DNA of 7,144 nucleotides from an uncultured Actinomyces sp. Lineage in GTDB: Bacteria; Actinomycetota; Actinomycetes; Actinomycetales; Actinomycetaceae. Location: contig CALHID010000172.1 of assembly GCA_938030835.1 (NCBI GenBank), positions 1 through 7,144 on the forward strand, given 5' to 3'. The translations under genes were made by a program, and so were the position numbers. Positions 6,577-7,144 of the stretch are shown piece by piece. Below the pieces are notes generated by a model that was not told where the DNA came from, made no database searches, and worked only from the letters and a program-made list of their open reading frames with translations. Each line of letters begins with the position of its first letter. Positions within the stretch are counted from its first letter, which is position 1.

Positions 6577-7092
6577 ATGGCAACACCGGATTTTGTTCTG
6601 GAATTACGTCGGCACGTGGGGCACTCCATGCTCTGGCTTTCGGGCTGTACCGCTGTCGTCTTACGAGGCCGTGGTGGAGCTGCGATTAATTGGCAGGCTC
6701 CCATCGACCCGGCTTCCGTTGAGGTGCTAGTCGTTCAGCGCGCCGATAATCACGCGTGGACACCGGTAACGGGAATTATCGATCCGGGTGAAGAGCCGGC
6801 TCAGGCCGCCTGCCGAGAAATCCTCGAAGAGACTGCATGTCAGGCGCGAGCCATGCGCTTGCTCAGCGTTGAAGTCGTTGGCCCGGTTACCTACGAAAAT
6901 GGTGATCAGACGACTTACTTGGACGTAGCCTTTGCGTGTGAATGGTGCAGTGGAGATCCCTTCCCCGCAGATGGTGAGAACACTCAGACGATGTTCGTAC
7001 CGGGGGATCAGATCCCACAGATGAACGACCGATTCACTCGGACCATTGCGCGGGCATTCAGCGGTGAGCAGGCGGCTGATTTTCGGCGCTAA
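6577..7092 (+). CDS. Nudix hydrolase
   Basis: A 171-residue cytosolic hydrolase expected to cleave a nucleoside diphosphate linked to another group, using divalent metal. The Nudix box lies at 66-88: G66, then E72, then R80-E81-I82-L83-E84-E85, so the GX5EX7REUXEE core is complete. The usual Gly of the final EEXGU is replaced by Ala87 (EETAC). Flanking blocks, an N-terminal LRRHVGHSMLWLSG (10-23), WTPVTG before the box, and NGDQTTYLDVAF and GDPFPADGENTQ after it, are typical of an actinobacterial Nudix group that carries such an N-terminal segment. The substrate is unknown. The ATG at 6577 has AAGGAG (6565-6570) six bases upstream. It sits 15 bases after the transporter gene and is probably cotranscribed with it; whether the two functions are linked is not evident. 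Confidence 0.92.
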   Translation: MATPDFVLELRRHVGHSMLWLSGCTAVVLRGRGGAAINWQAPIDPASVEVLVVQRADNHAWTPVTGIIDPGEEPAQAACREILEETACQARAMRLLSVEVVGPVTYENGDQTTYLDVAFACEWCSGDPFPADGENTQTMFVPGDQIPQMNDRFTRTIARAFSGEQAADFRR

Positions 7093-7144
7093 GACATTGC
7101 CACGTCTCTTGTGATGGGCTCGAGTCAAAAGTGGGGGCCGGGGA

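Noticed and set aside
7093..7144. Possible gene start or terminator after the Nudix gene
   Set aside because: Only 52 bases remain; no stem with a T-run and no supported start are visible.

Overview
The window looks like chromosomal DNA from a mid-GC Actinobacterium, possibly of the Actinomyces/Schaalia type. The pointers are a DUF4921-type protein, a DUF2510 N-terminal module and a Nudix/AspT-family pair of actinobacterial character. The genus is a guess from gene style, not from a marker gene. Seven complete protein genes and one partial gene fill almost all of it. No gene-free stretch exceeds 200 bases, and I see no tRNA, rRNA, CRISPR array, insertion sequence or prophage gene.

Left part (1-2329, all minus strand): a GalT/HIT-like DUF4921 protein that runs off the left edge, an ACT-domain protein 50 bases upstream of it, and an aldo/keto reductase. 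A TetR-type regulator (2529-3263, plus) diverges from the reductase across a 199-base, partly AT-rich spacer. This is the usual layout of a local regulator and its target.

Middle (3264-4833): the TetR gene converges on a two-gene minus-strand unit, with a strong 14-bp-stem hairpin in between. The first gene of the unit encodes a DUF2510 protein with a long Pro/Gln/Ala-rich linker, one membrane helix and a short coiled coil. The second overlaps it at GTGA and encodes a membrane-anchored protein with a coiled coil and a four-cysteine outer domain. The two share an LQKQVD coiled-coil motif at the same distance from the membrane helix. This pair is the best candidate here for an undescribed system, probably at the cell envelope.

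Right part (4834-7144, plus strand): an AspT/YbjL-family transporter with two central RCK_C-like domains, followed 15 bases later by a Nudix hydrolase, probably in one operon. A hairpin followed by six Ts lies in the likely 5' leader of the transporter and could act as an attenuator. The last 52 bases show nothing I can assign.
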